From NCBI RefSeq assembly GCF_003026475.1, contig NZ_PYMC01000004.1:124001-188000 (forward strand): DNA of 64,000 bases, read 5' to 3'. Origin of the DNA: Photobacterium lipolyticum. GTDB taxonomy: Bacteria > Pseudomonadota > Gammaproteobacteria > Enterobacterales > Vibrionaceae. The notes under the pieces were generated by a model. The model was given only the letters and a program-made list of their open reading frames with translations. It did not search any database and was not told the origin of the DNA. Below are positions 53,328 through 61,323 of the stretch, one piece after another (position 1 is the stretch's first letter; every line of letters begins with the position of its first letter). Position numbers and translations under genes: made by a program.

Positions 53328-54203
53328 ATGAATATCCCTGAAGTTGGCTTTAACCACACTAAAACGGCAAATCGCGAAATTGAGGTTGTTGATTTAGAAA
53401 AACTTTATCTACGCAAAGATAGTCTCTCACATAATCCCACCTTACCCCACCGAGTCAGTTTCTATCTCCTCATTCATATAGAGAAAGGAGAAGGTACCCA
53501 TATGATTGACTTCGTGAATTATCCTTATGAATCAGGCGCATTTATATCGGTTCATCAGAACCAAGTACATGCGTTTGATTTTAGCCATAAGCCCAAAGGG
53601 AAAGTACTACTATTTACTCAAGCGTTTATCGACCAAGCGCTTGCGAACATGAGACTGCCGGAGTTTACACCGACGCACTTAGAGTATTCTTATCAGCCCG
53701 TCTTTATTCCTGATCCGGATGTCATGAGCAGCAGCGAAAAGCTACTGGCAGAAATTAGCAAAGAGCTTCTGCATCAGGAATCCAACCCTTTGATTGTTAT
53801 GCTTCTGTTCTCTTCATTGTCTTTGATGCTGCGCCGAGTAATGCCAGAGAATCACCATGACCGATTAAGCAAAGATCAGCTCGCCAAGTTCACCCTGTTT
53901 GTTAAATTGCTTGAAACACACTTCCACCGTACCCGAGATGCCACCTATTACGCCGAACAGCTACATACCACGTATAAGACCTTAAATCAGCTCTGTAAAT
54001 TGGCGACAAACCAAACCGCCAAACAGCTTATCGATGCCTACACTATTTTGGAGGCCAAAAGACGACTTATTCTGGATGGTTTGCCAATTCAACAGCTTGC
54101 TTATGAATTCAGTTTTGAGGATGCCAGTAATTTTGTAAAGTATTTCAAAAAACATACCCTACTCACGCCATCACGCTTTCAAAAACAGTTTAAAGGTTCG
54201 TAA
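53328..54203 (+). CDS. AraC-family transcriptional regulator
   Basis: The 291-residue protein has an N-terminal cupin-like ligand domain and a C-terminal double helix-turn-helix (TYYAEQLHTTYKTLNQLCKL, then EFSFEDASNFVKYFKKHTLLTPSRF cited in part). It sits just after the antiporter and may control that group. The ATG at 53328 is preferred to a TTG at 53316 because the alternative adds four residues without a site. Confidence 0.9.
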   Translation: MNIPEVGFNHTKTANREIEVVDLEKLYLRKDSLSHNPTLPHRVSFYLLIHIEKGEGTHMIDFVNYPYESGAFISVHQNQVHAFDFSHKPKGKVLLFTQAFIDQALANMRLPEFTPTHLEYSYQPVFIPDPDVMSSSEKLLAEISKELLHQESNPLIVMLLFSSLSLMLRRVMPENHHDRLSKDQLAKFTLFVKLLETHFHRTRDATYYAEQLHTTYKTLNQLCKLATNQTAKQLIDAYTILEAKRRLILDGLPIQQLAYEFSFEDASNFVKYFKKHTLLTPSRFQKQFKGS

Positions 54204-54287
54204 TTAACCATTTTCCCGCCAGTACTGACCCTGCGCGTGTGGCCTTATTTCATTACTATTTCTTCATTCCAACAAGAGGTAAGAATC

Positions 54288-54576
54288 ATGGGAAAAGGTA
54301 TTTCAGCCGTTTTAAACAGAACAGAATAAAGCGTTAGTCGCTAATTTTGTAGAAACCATCTTGGTAAAAGGTGATTTCGTCCAAATGAGTCGTTTTGTTG
54401 ACGATGGTGAAGGTCGCTATCTACAACGTAACTCAGCGATTGCCGATGACCTTAGTGGCTTGGGAAATGCGTTAGAAGATATGGCAAAGCCGGGCATTAA
54501 TATGGCATACACCGATAATCATATCGTTCTCAAGGAAAATGACGGTAGGAATGGTTGGCCCATTTCGAGGTATTAA
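54288..54576 (+). pseudogene. SnoaL/NTF2-like gene fragment, frameshifted
   Basis: An ATG at 54288 with AAGAGG upstream reads 13 codons to a stop. Shifted by one base, TEQNKALVANFVETILVKGD and DGEGRYLQRNSAIADDLSGL follow, matching SnoaL-like (NTF2-fold) proteins; the C-terminal core is then lost. It is a decayed remnant downstream of the AraC gene. Confidence 0.6.
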
Positions 54577-54621
54577 CATTTGTTAGGAAAAGTATTAACG
54601 GCTGCTCGATGCTTTTAGCCG

Positions 54622-55035
54622 CTAGATTTCAGAGCCCATTAGTTTAAACTCTTTCAATGCGCTTAATGCTGACTCCGCGTTTGCGCTTTGAACGAAAATG
54701 TGATCATGATAATAAGCCGCGATTACATTGGCACTTATATTTTTGCTGGCCAGTTTTGTCGAAACGGCTGCCGTTAAACCTACCGCGTCTAAACTTGAAT
54801 GCACTGTCAGCGTAATTGCTTTAAATACGCTGGAATAGTCGTAGCCTCTTTGTTCTGCCAGCTCTTTGGAGATCACCAAAGTCATTCCTTCATCTTCGAG
54901 GAATATGGCTAATGGTTTAATTTCAGGGATTAAATCGTATTCGTGCGTATTTAGCGTACAAAAGACATAATCACCCTCACGAAGATTGGGCTCCATGTTT
55001 TTCAACAGAATATCTAAATCTGTTATCCCTGACAT
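54622..55035 (-). CDS. ACT-domain protein
   Basis: The 137-residue protein has two ACT-like halves (LREGDYVFCTLNTHEYDLIP and ITLTVHSSLDAVGLTAAVST). Such tandem ACT proteins usually bind amino acids as regulators. A G-run precedes the ATG; CCTCC on the plus strand gives a GGAGG site. It stands alone. Confidence 0.82.
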   Translation of the reverse strand: MSGITDLDILLKNMEPNLREGDYVFCTLNTHEYDLIPEIKPLAIFLEDEGMTLVISKELAEQRGYDYSSVFKAITLTVHSSLDAVGLTAAVSTKLASKNISANVIAAYYHDHIFVQSANAESALSALKEFKLMGSEI

Positions 55036-55155
55036 ATGCCTCCTATGGGGGGGGTATTCATTTTATATTAGCAGGCAATTCAATAGAAACAGCAACACCA
55101 TAAACACTCTCCGGTTTTGACTAAAATGTCGAGGCTACGGTGTCCGTTTGATTGT

Positions 55156-55818
55156 TTATGCGATTTTTATAAGACGCTGTCTAAGGTACTCGTGGGCATC
55201 GTCTGAAACATCACTGCCCCAGGCTGTCCGTTTCAAATTACTAGAAGCAATCAATGTCGCTCCCGAACCAAAAAACGGGTCAACGACGACATCACCCACA
55301 GAGCTACTTTGTTCTATCAGCGTTTCGATCAAAGCGACCGGTTTCTCCGTTGGATAACCCCGATAGACTCTTTTATGCTCTAACACATCGGGAATGCCAA
55401 GATTGTTAAGTTTTCTTTTCCCTTTTTCGAAGAAGAGAATGAACTCATACCTTGCCCTATAGTGGTAGCCCATGCCGATGGCGACTTTATCCCAGACAAT
55501 GGGTTTCCAGAACTTAAAGCCTGCTTGCTCTGCTATCGGCTTTATATAAAACATGGTTTCCTGATCACAGAATAAATAGAAATGGCTATTCTTCTTCAGA
55601 ACCCTGTAGACCTGTGCCAGAAACTCTTCAAATCTTTCGTTTGGAAAGATTGTAAACCACTGATTACTCGAGCTCTTACTCTCTTTCAAGCGTGTCGTTG
55701 TACCAATCGATCTATGTTTTTCCAGTGATTCGTAGGGGGGATCTGTGATGAGTAAATCGACACTCCCATCCGGGAGTGTTGACAACCATTGAACGGCATC
55801 TTGTTTATATAACTGCAT
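55156..55818 (-). CDS. orphan DNA methyltransferase (beta-class, N4/N6-type)
   Basis: From ATG 55818 (AGG upstream) the 220-residue protein has DPPY at residues 26-29 (motif IV) near the N-terminus, PTEKPVALIETLI and a C-terminal DPFFGSGATL (motif I), the beta-class order. It should transfer a methyl group from SAM to adenine N6 or cytosine N4. No restriction enzyme is nearby, so it is solitary; specificity unknown. It looks like phage-type solitary enzymes. The longer reading to 55878 lacks a site. Confidence 0.85.
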   Translation of the reverse strand: MQLYKQDAVQWLSTLPDGSVDLLITDPPYESLEKHRSIGTTTRLKESKSSSNQWFTIFPNERFEEFLAQVYRVLKKNSHFYLFCDQETMFYIKPIAEQAGFKFWKPIVWDKVAIGMGYHYRARYEFILFFEKGKRKLNNLGIPDVLEHKRVYRGYPTEKPVALIETLIEQSSSVGDVVVDPFFGSGATLIASSNLKRTAWGSDVSDDAHEYLRQRLIKIA

Positions 55819-56096
55819 TGAAAACCTAAAGTTGCTGACATAATACGGAAAAACCAAGCAAAGCCGGCGACTCCACACACAGGTGTTATACCAAAAATTT
55901 CAGGGTATATGTTCTAAAAACAAAAGCTCCCCCGGCCGGCCAATGATACGTTAATGAAAAATATACGCACAATAAATTCGCTCAGTCCATGTTCAAAAAC
56001 TGCCAAACTGCATTGGTTGGGATTGGCGAGGAAATAGCAACAGCGGGAGGAGTCTATTAATGAAGCGAGCTATTGTATTAGTGCTTAATTTCTTTA

Positions 56097-56362
56097 TATA
56101 CCCAAGTTACCTCAAGATGCAGGATTCAGAGTGATGCCAGCCAGTTCAATTCAAGAAAAATGTGCGAAGGAATGGCTGGTCCTTTCGAGTGCATTTGACA
56201 CAGAAGTGGGCTGGCTGGATCACTCCCGAAGGGCGAGTTTTCCAGGCACTAATATTGCGTTGCTGATTTTTGATGTAGAGCAACTATATCTGCAAATCAT
56301 CGCCTGACCTTAGCGCCTGGAAATTCTCGCTGAAACGAGCATCTTGAGGTTACTTGGGTATA
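56097..56362. mobile_element. MITE-like element, 266 bp, with 24-bp inverted repeats
   Basis: The left end (56097-56120, tatacccaagttacctca onward) and right end (56339-56362) are 24-bp inverted repeats with one mismatch. The inside is itself rich in inverted repeats (CCAGCCA/TGGCTGG; a CGAG-TTTTCCAGGC block with its near complement). It has no coding capacity. Possible TA target flank. Related fragments occur at 30928 and 47345. Similar ends are common in Vibrio genomes from my memory. Confidence 0.8.
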
Positions 56363-56444
56363 ATGGCTTCTTTTTCTTGTTGGCTACTAGTTACCTCTGA
56401 GTAAACCATCGACTTCCCCTGCTTGAACCACTAAGTATATTGAC

Positions 56445-57371
56445 ATGAAACCAAATTATCTGGCGCACTTGAAGCTACTGGCTTTCACTGCGCTCATCAG
56501 CCTATCTTTCCCCATAGGCAGCTACATTACTGCGGAACTTAACCCGCTGGTCGTAACCTGGATGCGTTATTTACTGGCCAGTTTATTGTTTATTGCTTTG
56601 CTAGTATGTAAAGGGCAATTTCGATTGCCTACCTTAAAGGGTTTGGGACGCTATACCCTGATCTGCCTACCTTCGCTAACCTACTTTGTCACAATGTTTA
56701 TTGCCCTGAGGGATACCAGCGCATTGGATACCAGTGCTCTATACACCACGGTACCGCTGATGAGTGCAATTTTGGCAGCCATTGTATTTAAACGCAGTAC
56801 ATCGCTTAGTATTTCATTTGCGTTAATGGGCGGAATGCTGGGGGCTGGATTAATTATCTTTCGCGGTGATTTATCTGCTGTGGCGTCGATATCGCTGACT
56901 TCATCAAATAAAATTTACCTGTTTGGTTGTTTTGCGATGGCACTGAACCCCATCGCCGCAAAAGCGTTATATCGAGGCGAATCTTTTATTTCGATGACAT
57001 GCTGGACCCTCATTTGTGCCACCGCACTTTTGACACTCGGTACTGGCACAACATTGCTGGCAACGGATTGGAATGCCATTTCCTCTGAAGTCTGGTTGGG
57101 CATTGCTTATCTGGCCGTTTTCGCGACTGCACTGAGCTTCTTTTTATTCCAGCAAGCATGTGTTGCCCTAACTCCCGTACAGGTTTCTGCTTATACCTAC
57201 CTGATCCCGGTCATGGTACTAGTGGTCAATCATGCTAACGGTCATACCGAATCGTGGTCACAAGTCAGTTATGGTGTGGTCGCCGTTATTCTGGCGATGG
57301 CTGTAATGATCCGTTCATCATCACCCGTTAGCGTCAATAGCCCTAGTGCAGCGACGCCAAACAAAAACTGA
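56445..57371 (+). CDS. EamA/DMT-family transporter
   Basis: The 308-residue protein has ten predicted membrane helices in two EamA repeats (FTALISLSFPIGSYITAELN opening; ALSFFLFQQACVALTPVQVS in the second). It is probably a metabolite exporter; substrate unknown. It starts 82 bases after a MITE-like element, which may influence its transcription. Confidence 0.87.
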   Translation: MKPNYLAHLKLLAFTALISLSFPIGSYITAELNPLVVTWMRYLLASLLFIALLVCKGQFRLPTLKGLGRYTLICLPSLTYFVTMFIALRDTSALDTSALYTTVPLMSAILAAIVFKRSTSLSISFALMGGMLGAGLIIFRGDLSAVASISLTSSNKIYLFGCFAMALNPIAAKALYRGESFISMTCWTLICATALLTLGTGTTLLATDWNAISSEVWLGIAYLAVFATALSFFLFQQACVALTPVQVSAYTYLIPVMVLVVNHANGHTESWSQVSYGVVAVILAMAVMIRSSSPVSVNSPSAATPNKN

Positions 57372-57591
57372 CCGGATCTCAATCAAGTTCATACTGAGGG
57401 GGTATCGCCCCCCTCTCACTCTGCCGCCGTCTTTCTTTTCTAGTACGATAGTTCATATGTGTTACAAGCCCGCTGTACAGATTTCATGCTGTAAACCAAA
57501 CTAAGGTCGTCACTGCTTGGTTTACCTCACTTGTTCTGTGATAATCCGTCGCAAAGTACACCACATTCACTTTCTAACAAGACGGCTACCC
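57372..57591 (+). promoter_or_regulatory. upstream region of the RRM gene with 9-bp dyad
   Basis: No gene is seen. GTAAACCAA (57491-57499) and TTGGTTTAC (57517-57525) are perfect inverted repeats with a 17-base loop, 67 bases before the RRM start. It may be a leader RNA hairpin or an operator. Confidence 0.45.
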
Positions 57592-57834
57592 ATGAAACTA
57601 TTAGTTCGAAACCTTGCACGCACAACAACTGAAGCTGAACTAAAGGCTATCTTTGAAGCTCACGGTACAGTTGGTTCTTGTAACTTGGTATTAGACCAGG
57701 AAACGGGGAAATCTAAGGGGTTTGCTTTCGTTGAAATGCCTGAAGACGATGAAGCGAATACTGCAATTGCCGCTCTTAACGGTACTAGCATCGCGAAAAG
57801 CAAAATTCGAGTAAAAGAAGCTGAGTATAAGTAA
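57592..57834 (+). CDS. small RRM-type RNA-binding protein
   Basis: The 80-residue protein is a single RRM: RNP2-like LLVRNL (residues 3-8) and RNP1 KGFAFVEM (about 43-50). Such proteins bind single-stranded RNA and in gammaproteobacteria are often cold-induced. The ATG at 57592 keeps only the domain; an upstream reading from 57517 would add residues without a site and overlaps the dyad. Confidence 0.92.
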   Translation: MKLLVRNLARTTTEAELKAIFEAHGTVGSCNLVLDQETGKSKGFAFVEMPEDDEANTAIAALNGTSIAKSKIRVKEAEYK

Positions 57835-57854
57835 CATACTCGCGAGTTACTTAA

Positions 57855-57885
57855 GGCCAGGGCGTCATCGCATCTGGCCTGTTTT
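57855..57885 (+). terminator. terminator of the RRM gene
   Basis: A GGCCAG/CTGGCC stem with 13-base loop followed by GTTTTA, 20 bases after the stop. Confidence 0.65.
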
Positions 57886-57924
57886 ATCGGTAATCAACGA
57901 CAGCTTTGGTTAAAGCAGAGATGA

Positions 57925-58692
57925 TTACTCGTTGACATCCTGCACTATATTGTTAATAAAATCACTATAGTGCTCTTGTAGCGGTAATTCTAGGTCAACC
58001 TTCAGTCGCTTCCTTCTGGCCTTGACGGCCTCACCGGTTATCGGATTGATTGCCTCTTTTTCATAAGGCTCCCAATAGATACCCATGCCTCTTTTTTGCC
58101 AGCTTGGTATCTCATCGAAATTAATTCCTCTGTCAAGAAGGAACTCAGTCTTCTTAGCCGCTGGCATGTTAATAAAAGCTGCCGCTGATTCTTTAGGGGG
58201 AACACCTTCCTTCCTGAGAGTCCAATAACAGTGCGCATTTAAGGCGTTTCTATAGGCATCTGCATTTCTCCAACGGAAATAATCGATAACAAGTTGTCTA
58301 TTCGGGAGCTGACTAATACGGCAATCAAATACCCCTACATCGCCTAATAACAGACTAAATTTTGCACTTGCCTCTCCTGCCAGAACGGAGTTCAGCTTCC
58401 GCTCTTTCCTCTCAAAAGTATTATCATTCACATCAAGAAGCAGTGATATCTCATCACTGTAGGTATATCCATAAAGTACTTTGAAACCGCATTGCATCAA
58501 GTGCTTTACCGTTTCCAGCATCAAGTCCCTGAATTTAAGATCATAGGGGGCATCGAACTTATGCTTATCCTTTGTCAAAGATGTAAAACAGCGTCCATCC
58601 AGCCGAGCAATGATGTGCATTTGAGGTAAGACACAATAATCGTGCGCCGTTTCATAGACCCGCATTTTTTCATCTAATTCATTGAATTTCAT
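57925..58692 (-). CDS. Thg1-like 3'-5' RNA polymerase (tRNA-His guanylyltransferase family)
   Basis: The 255-residue protein keeps the Thg1 catalytic motifs: ARLDGRCFTSLTK with Asp32 and TYSDEISLLL with Asp80 and Glu81, the two-metal carboxylates, and the later LPNRQLVIDYFRWRNADAYRN segment typical of the family. Eukaryotic Thg1 adds G-1 to tRNA-His; bacterial Thg1-like proteins mostly repair 5'-truncated tRNAs by 3'-5' templated addition. It stands alone. Bacterial genomes usually encode G-1 in the tRNA-His gene, so repair is the likelier role. Confidence 0.88.
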   Translation of the reverse strand: MKFNELDEKMRVYETAHDYCVLPQMHIIARLDGRCFTSLTKDKHKFDAPYDLKFRDLMLETVKHLMQCGFKVLYGYTYSDEISLLLDVNDNTFERKERKLNSVLAGEASAKFSLLLGDVGVFDCRISQLPNRQLVIDYFRWRNADAYRNALNAHCYWTLRKEGVPPKESAAAFINMPAAKKTEFLLDRGINFDEIPSWQKRGMGIYWEPYEKEAINPITGEAVKARRKRLKVDLELPLQEHYSDFINNIVQDVNE

Positions 58693-58827
58693 CTTTTCAC
58701 TCTTCTACAGTGAATTAACCATCGATTAGGGTTATACCGATTTCATAATTCAATCGACCTGATGATCAGAAGCTGCGTACGCCCGAAAGTAAAGCGAACA
58801 AAAATGACGGTATTTGCTATAAGCCAA

Positions 58828-59202
58828 TTACTCGGCCTTCGGCAAGCCCGGTTGCCTGAAGTAGTGCCTGATCAGTTTGAAACTGTCTTTGAGCCACAGC
58901 TTTTTATTTTCAAACGCGACCTGATTACGGGTTAAAGAAAGAAAGCGACGGCCTTGTCGCCGATTAATGGTCATGACCGTTCTATCCTCCACCTTGATGG
59001 TGACGTGATCGCAAAATGACATCGCCTGGCGGATTGACGCCAGTCTGCCTGAACCCATGGGAAGGTGAGGAAAAGCCCGGGTAAGCGTCGCTATTGTACT
59101 CAATTGAGGCAGAACAAGTTCAAACCTGCTGTCGCATGCAGAAAGGTGAATGGGTTCACCATTCACCTCTATATCCATTTCACCCTGAACGTCAAACCGC
59201 AT
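58828..59202 (-). CDS. unknown protein, 124 residues
   Basis: It has two strand-rich parts (FDVQGEMDIEVNGEPIHLSA; CDHVTIKVEDRTVMTINRRQ) and a basic helical end. No signal or known family. It starts 3 bases after the stop of the small gene upstream, so they form one operon. Confidence 0.65.
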   Translation of the reverse strand: MRFDVQGEMDIEVNGEPIHLSACDSRFELVLPQLSTIATLTRAFPHLPMGSGRLASIRQAMSFCDHVTIKVEDRTVMTINRRQGRRFLSLTRNQVAFENKKLWLKDSFKLIRHYFRQPGLPKAE

Positions 59203-59205
59203 CAG

Positions 59206-59409
59206 TTAGTCCAGGTTCCGGCCTCGAATACTAATGGTGCCATTGAACTTCCAAGTAGAATGCGGCGCTTTTTCACCAGCACCACTGGGGACACTAATTT
59301 CAACATTATCGAAATCATACGTTAATTCCGCATGACGTTCGGTGAGTTTGTCGTAGAGGGCACCGGCGAGATCTGGCCAGTTTGTGGTGTCTTTCTCAAT
59401 ATCAGCCAT
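59206..59409 (-). CDS. small unknown protein, 67 residues
   Basis: From ATG 59409 with AAGGAGACC upstream: MADIEKDTTNWPDLAGALYD, then a strand-rich end (YDFDNVEISVPSG, WKFNGTISIRG). Compact acidic protein. First gene of a two-gene operon with the 124-residue protein. No family recognised. Confidence 0.65.
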   Translation of the reverse strand: MADIEKDTTNWPDLAGALYDKLTERHAELTYDFDNVEISVPSGAGEKAPHSTWKFNGTISIRGRNLD

Positions 59410-59433
59410 GATGGTCTCCTTAAGGGGATTCAA

Positions 59434-59595
59434 GAATTAAGGATAGTATGCAATGGTGTAATGCGCGGCTTTTTCAACCAGTGACATCTTTGCTGGCCTT
59501 TTGTAGCAAGGTTCGACGATATTGTGAGGATATGAACAGAAAGGGAAAAAGAATGGGCTAACATTTAATGCAGAATTTTTATAATCATCACATGT
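59434..59595. other. intergenic stretch
   Basis: No gene or element is seen apart from the promoter needed for the two-gene operon. Confidence 0.5.
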
Positions 59596-59622
59596 AAAAA
59601 AGGCTTACCTTTCGGTAAGCCT
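59596..59622 (-). terminator. terminator of the tRNA operon
   Basis: On the minus strand AGGCTTACC-GAAA-GGTAAGCCT with a T-run after, 12 bases beyond the tRNA-Leu end. The A/T runs on both sides would also allow plus-strand termination. Confidence 0.85.
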
Positions 59623-59633
59623 CTTTTTTTTGA

Positions 59634-59720
59634 TGGTGCCCCGGGCCGGACTTGAACCGGCACAGCGCGAACGCCGAGGGATTTTAAATCCCTTGTGTCT
59701 ACCAATTCCACCACCAGGGC
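59634..59720 (-). tRNA. tRNA-Leu (anticodon TAA)
   Basis: The 87-base class II tRNA has acceptor GCCCTGG/CCGGGGC, anticodon loop TTTAAAA in a GGGAT/ATCCC stem, a long variable arm, a GTTCAAGTC T-arm and encoded CCA. It is very close to E. coli tRNA-Leu(UAA). Last of three tRNAs transcribed on this strand. Confidence 0.97.
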
Positions 59721-59803
59721 ACGCAATTCTTGATTGCGACGGTTAGACACCATCTTTCAATACCGAAAACTGTTATAATAAACAATCTCGATATTGCAAT
59801 ATT

Positions 59804-59879
59804 TGGAGCGACACACGAGGTTCGAACTCGTGACCTCAACCTTGGCAAGGTTGCGCTCTACCAGCTGAGCTAGTGTCGC
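59804..59879 (-). tRNA. tRNA-Gly (anticodon GCC)
   Basis: The 76-base tRNA has acceptor GCGACAC/GTGTCGC, anticodon loop TTGCCAA, GTTCGAACC T-arm and encoded CCA. Middle gene of the operon. Confidence 0.97.
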
Positions 59880-59898
59880 ATTTTATTCTCAAAGAGAA

Positions 59899-59972
59899 TG
59901 GAGGCGCGTCCCGGAGTCGAACCGAGGTACACGGATTTGCAATCCGCTGCATAGCCACTCTGCCAACGCGCC
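59899..59972 (-). tRNA. tRNA-Cys (anticodon GCA)
   Basis: The 74-base tRNA has acceptor GGCGCGT/ACGCGCC, anticodon loop TTGCAAA, GTTCGACTC T-arm and encoded CCA. First gene of the operon, 73 bases after the promoter -10. Confidence 0.97.
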
Positions 59973-60044
59973 ATTACTTCGTAGAAGTAAGCAATCTTTC
60001 AATTGCAACCGCTTAACAAGTCTCCCCGTTGCGGTATGGGGTGC

Positions 60045-60072
60045 ATTCTACGGATTGCTCTGCATGAGTCAA
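60045..60072 (-). promoter_or_regulatory. sigma70 promoter of the tRNA operon
   Basis: On the minus strand TTGACT (60067-60072), 16-base spacer, TAGAAT (60045-60050), followed by a GC-rich GCACCCC discriminator, as is usual for stringently controlled stable-RNA promoters. Confidence 0.8.
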
Positions 60073-60183
60073 CAGCAAAATAGAGTAATTGTGTTTGTTT
60101 GCTGATTTTATACACAAAATGACAAAGAGATGGATGATGCGACTGTAATTTAAACAGTGATTAAACGGTTAACTCATGCCCCC

Positions 60184-61110
60184 TTACATAATGCCTTTCA
60201 TTGCCTCCGCCGGGATAATCGCACCGGTATATTGAATGACAATCGAAGCCAGATGGTGGCCTAATTCTGCTGATGAGGTTGCAGATTCACCACTTAAACG
60301 ACCGGCTAGATAACCCGCGGCAAAAGAATCGCCAGCCGCAGAGGCATCAACCACAGCGTCGACTTTATTTGCTGCTACATAATAAATTTCAGGGGGGTCA
60401 CTTTGCAAACCAGTGACAACCTTACAAGGTTCACTACCCCGCTTAATCACCACTTCATGACAACCGAATTGCTGGCAACGCTTAACAATATCCGTCTCGC
60501 CCCAAATCCGTCGGTCATCACCTTCAGTGATCAGTGCAATATCAACAAAAGGGTATATTTGGGCATACCAATACTGTGCTTGCTTTGCGGTCCATAACTG
60601 AGGGCGGAAGTTATTATCAAACAACACCTTGCCACCATTGGCTTTGTGTTTTTCCAGCAAAGTGATCAATACCGTTTTCGCATCTTCGGCCAGAATTGCA
60701 AAGCTGATCCCACTGATATACAGAGCATCAAACTGTTGTGCATCTATGGCTTGCTCTAAAGGTGAAGGCGACGATGAATCAGAAAAATAGAACTTTGCTG
60801 CGCTGTCATTACGCCAGTAATGGAAATGACGTTCACCGTTTGGTTCAGTTTCGACCAGATACAACCCTGGTAATTTGTCCGCAATTTTTCGCACCATGGC
60901 AGTGTCAATATGCTCTGCTTGCCATGATAAAAGCATATCCTGACTAATATGATCGATGCCTAAAGCCGTTGCATAGCTGACCGTGTGGTTGCGAGAAACA
61001 CCTAATCTCGACAGGTACAATGCCGTGTTTAAAGTATCACCACCGAAGGTACGCTGCAGAGGCTGGCCGCTCAACTCGACCATACACTCTCCGAAAAATG
61101 CAATTTTCAC
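60184..61110 (-). CDS. kdgK: 2-dehydro-3-deoxygluconokinase KdgK (PfkB family)
   Basis: The 308-residue PfkB-family sugar kinase opens KIAFFGECMVELSGQPLQRT, has FGGDTLNTALYLSRLG and the C-terminal DASAAGDSFAAGYLAGRL signature with the catalytic Asp. It matches KdgK, which phosphorylates KDG in uronate/Entner-Doudoroff metabolism. GTG at 61110 has AAGG at good spacing; the ATG at 61125 is an alternative that adds five residues. The start choice is moderately sure; the function is likely but other PfkB sugars are possible. Confidence 0.83.
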   Translation of the reverse strand: MKIAFFGECMVELSGQPLQRTFGGDTLNTALYLSRLGVSRNHTVSYATALGIDHISQDMLLSWQAEHIDTAMVRKIADKLPGLYLVETEPNGERHFHYWRNDSAAKFYFSDSSSPSPLEQAIDAQQFDALYISGISFAILAEDAKTVLITLLEKHKANGGKVLFDNNFRPQLWTAKQAQYWYAQIYPFVDIALITEGDDRRIWGETDIVKRCQQFGCHEVVIKRGSEPCKVVTGLQSDPPEIYYVAANKVDAVVDASAAGDSFAAGYLAGRLSGESATSSAELGHHLASIVIQYTGAIIPAEAMKGIM

Positions 61111-61248
61111 ACTACCACCCTTCATTTTTTTGCTGCTCTTAAAAGAGTAATTGAAGCTGGCGAGCTTACTGCATAAGAAAGGCCTGCATTTTTACGAGTT
61201 TTAGCGAATTATCCCGCAACAGCAGGTCTGTTAGTTGATATTAAATAT

Positions 61249-61271
61249 GAGGGAGGCAACCAGCCTCCCTC
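61249..61271 (-). terminator. stem-loop after the alkylsulfatase gene
   Basis: A perfect 9-bp stem GAGGGAGGC/GCCTCCCTC with 5-base loop, 53 bases after the alkylsulfatase stop. The T-run is on the plus-strand side (CTTTTAC); on the minus strand only ATATTT follows. Confidence 0.55.
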
Positions 61272-61323
61272 TTTTACTTTTATCTCAGTTTTTTATTCAT
61301 CTGAGGATATTAAACAAATACTG

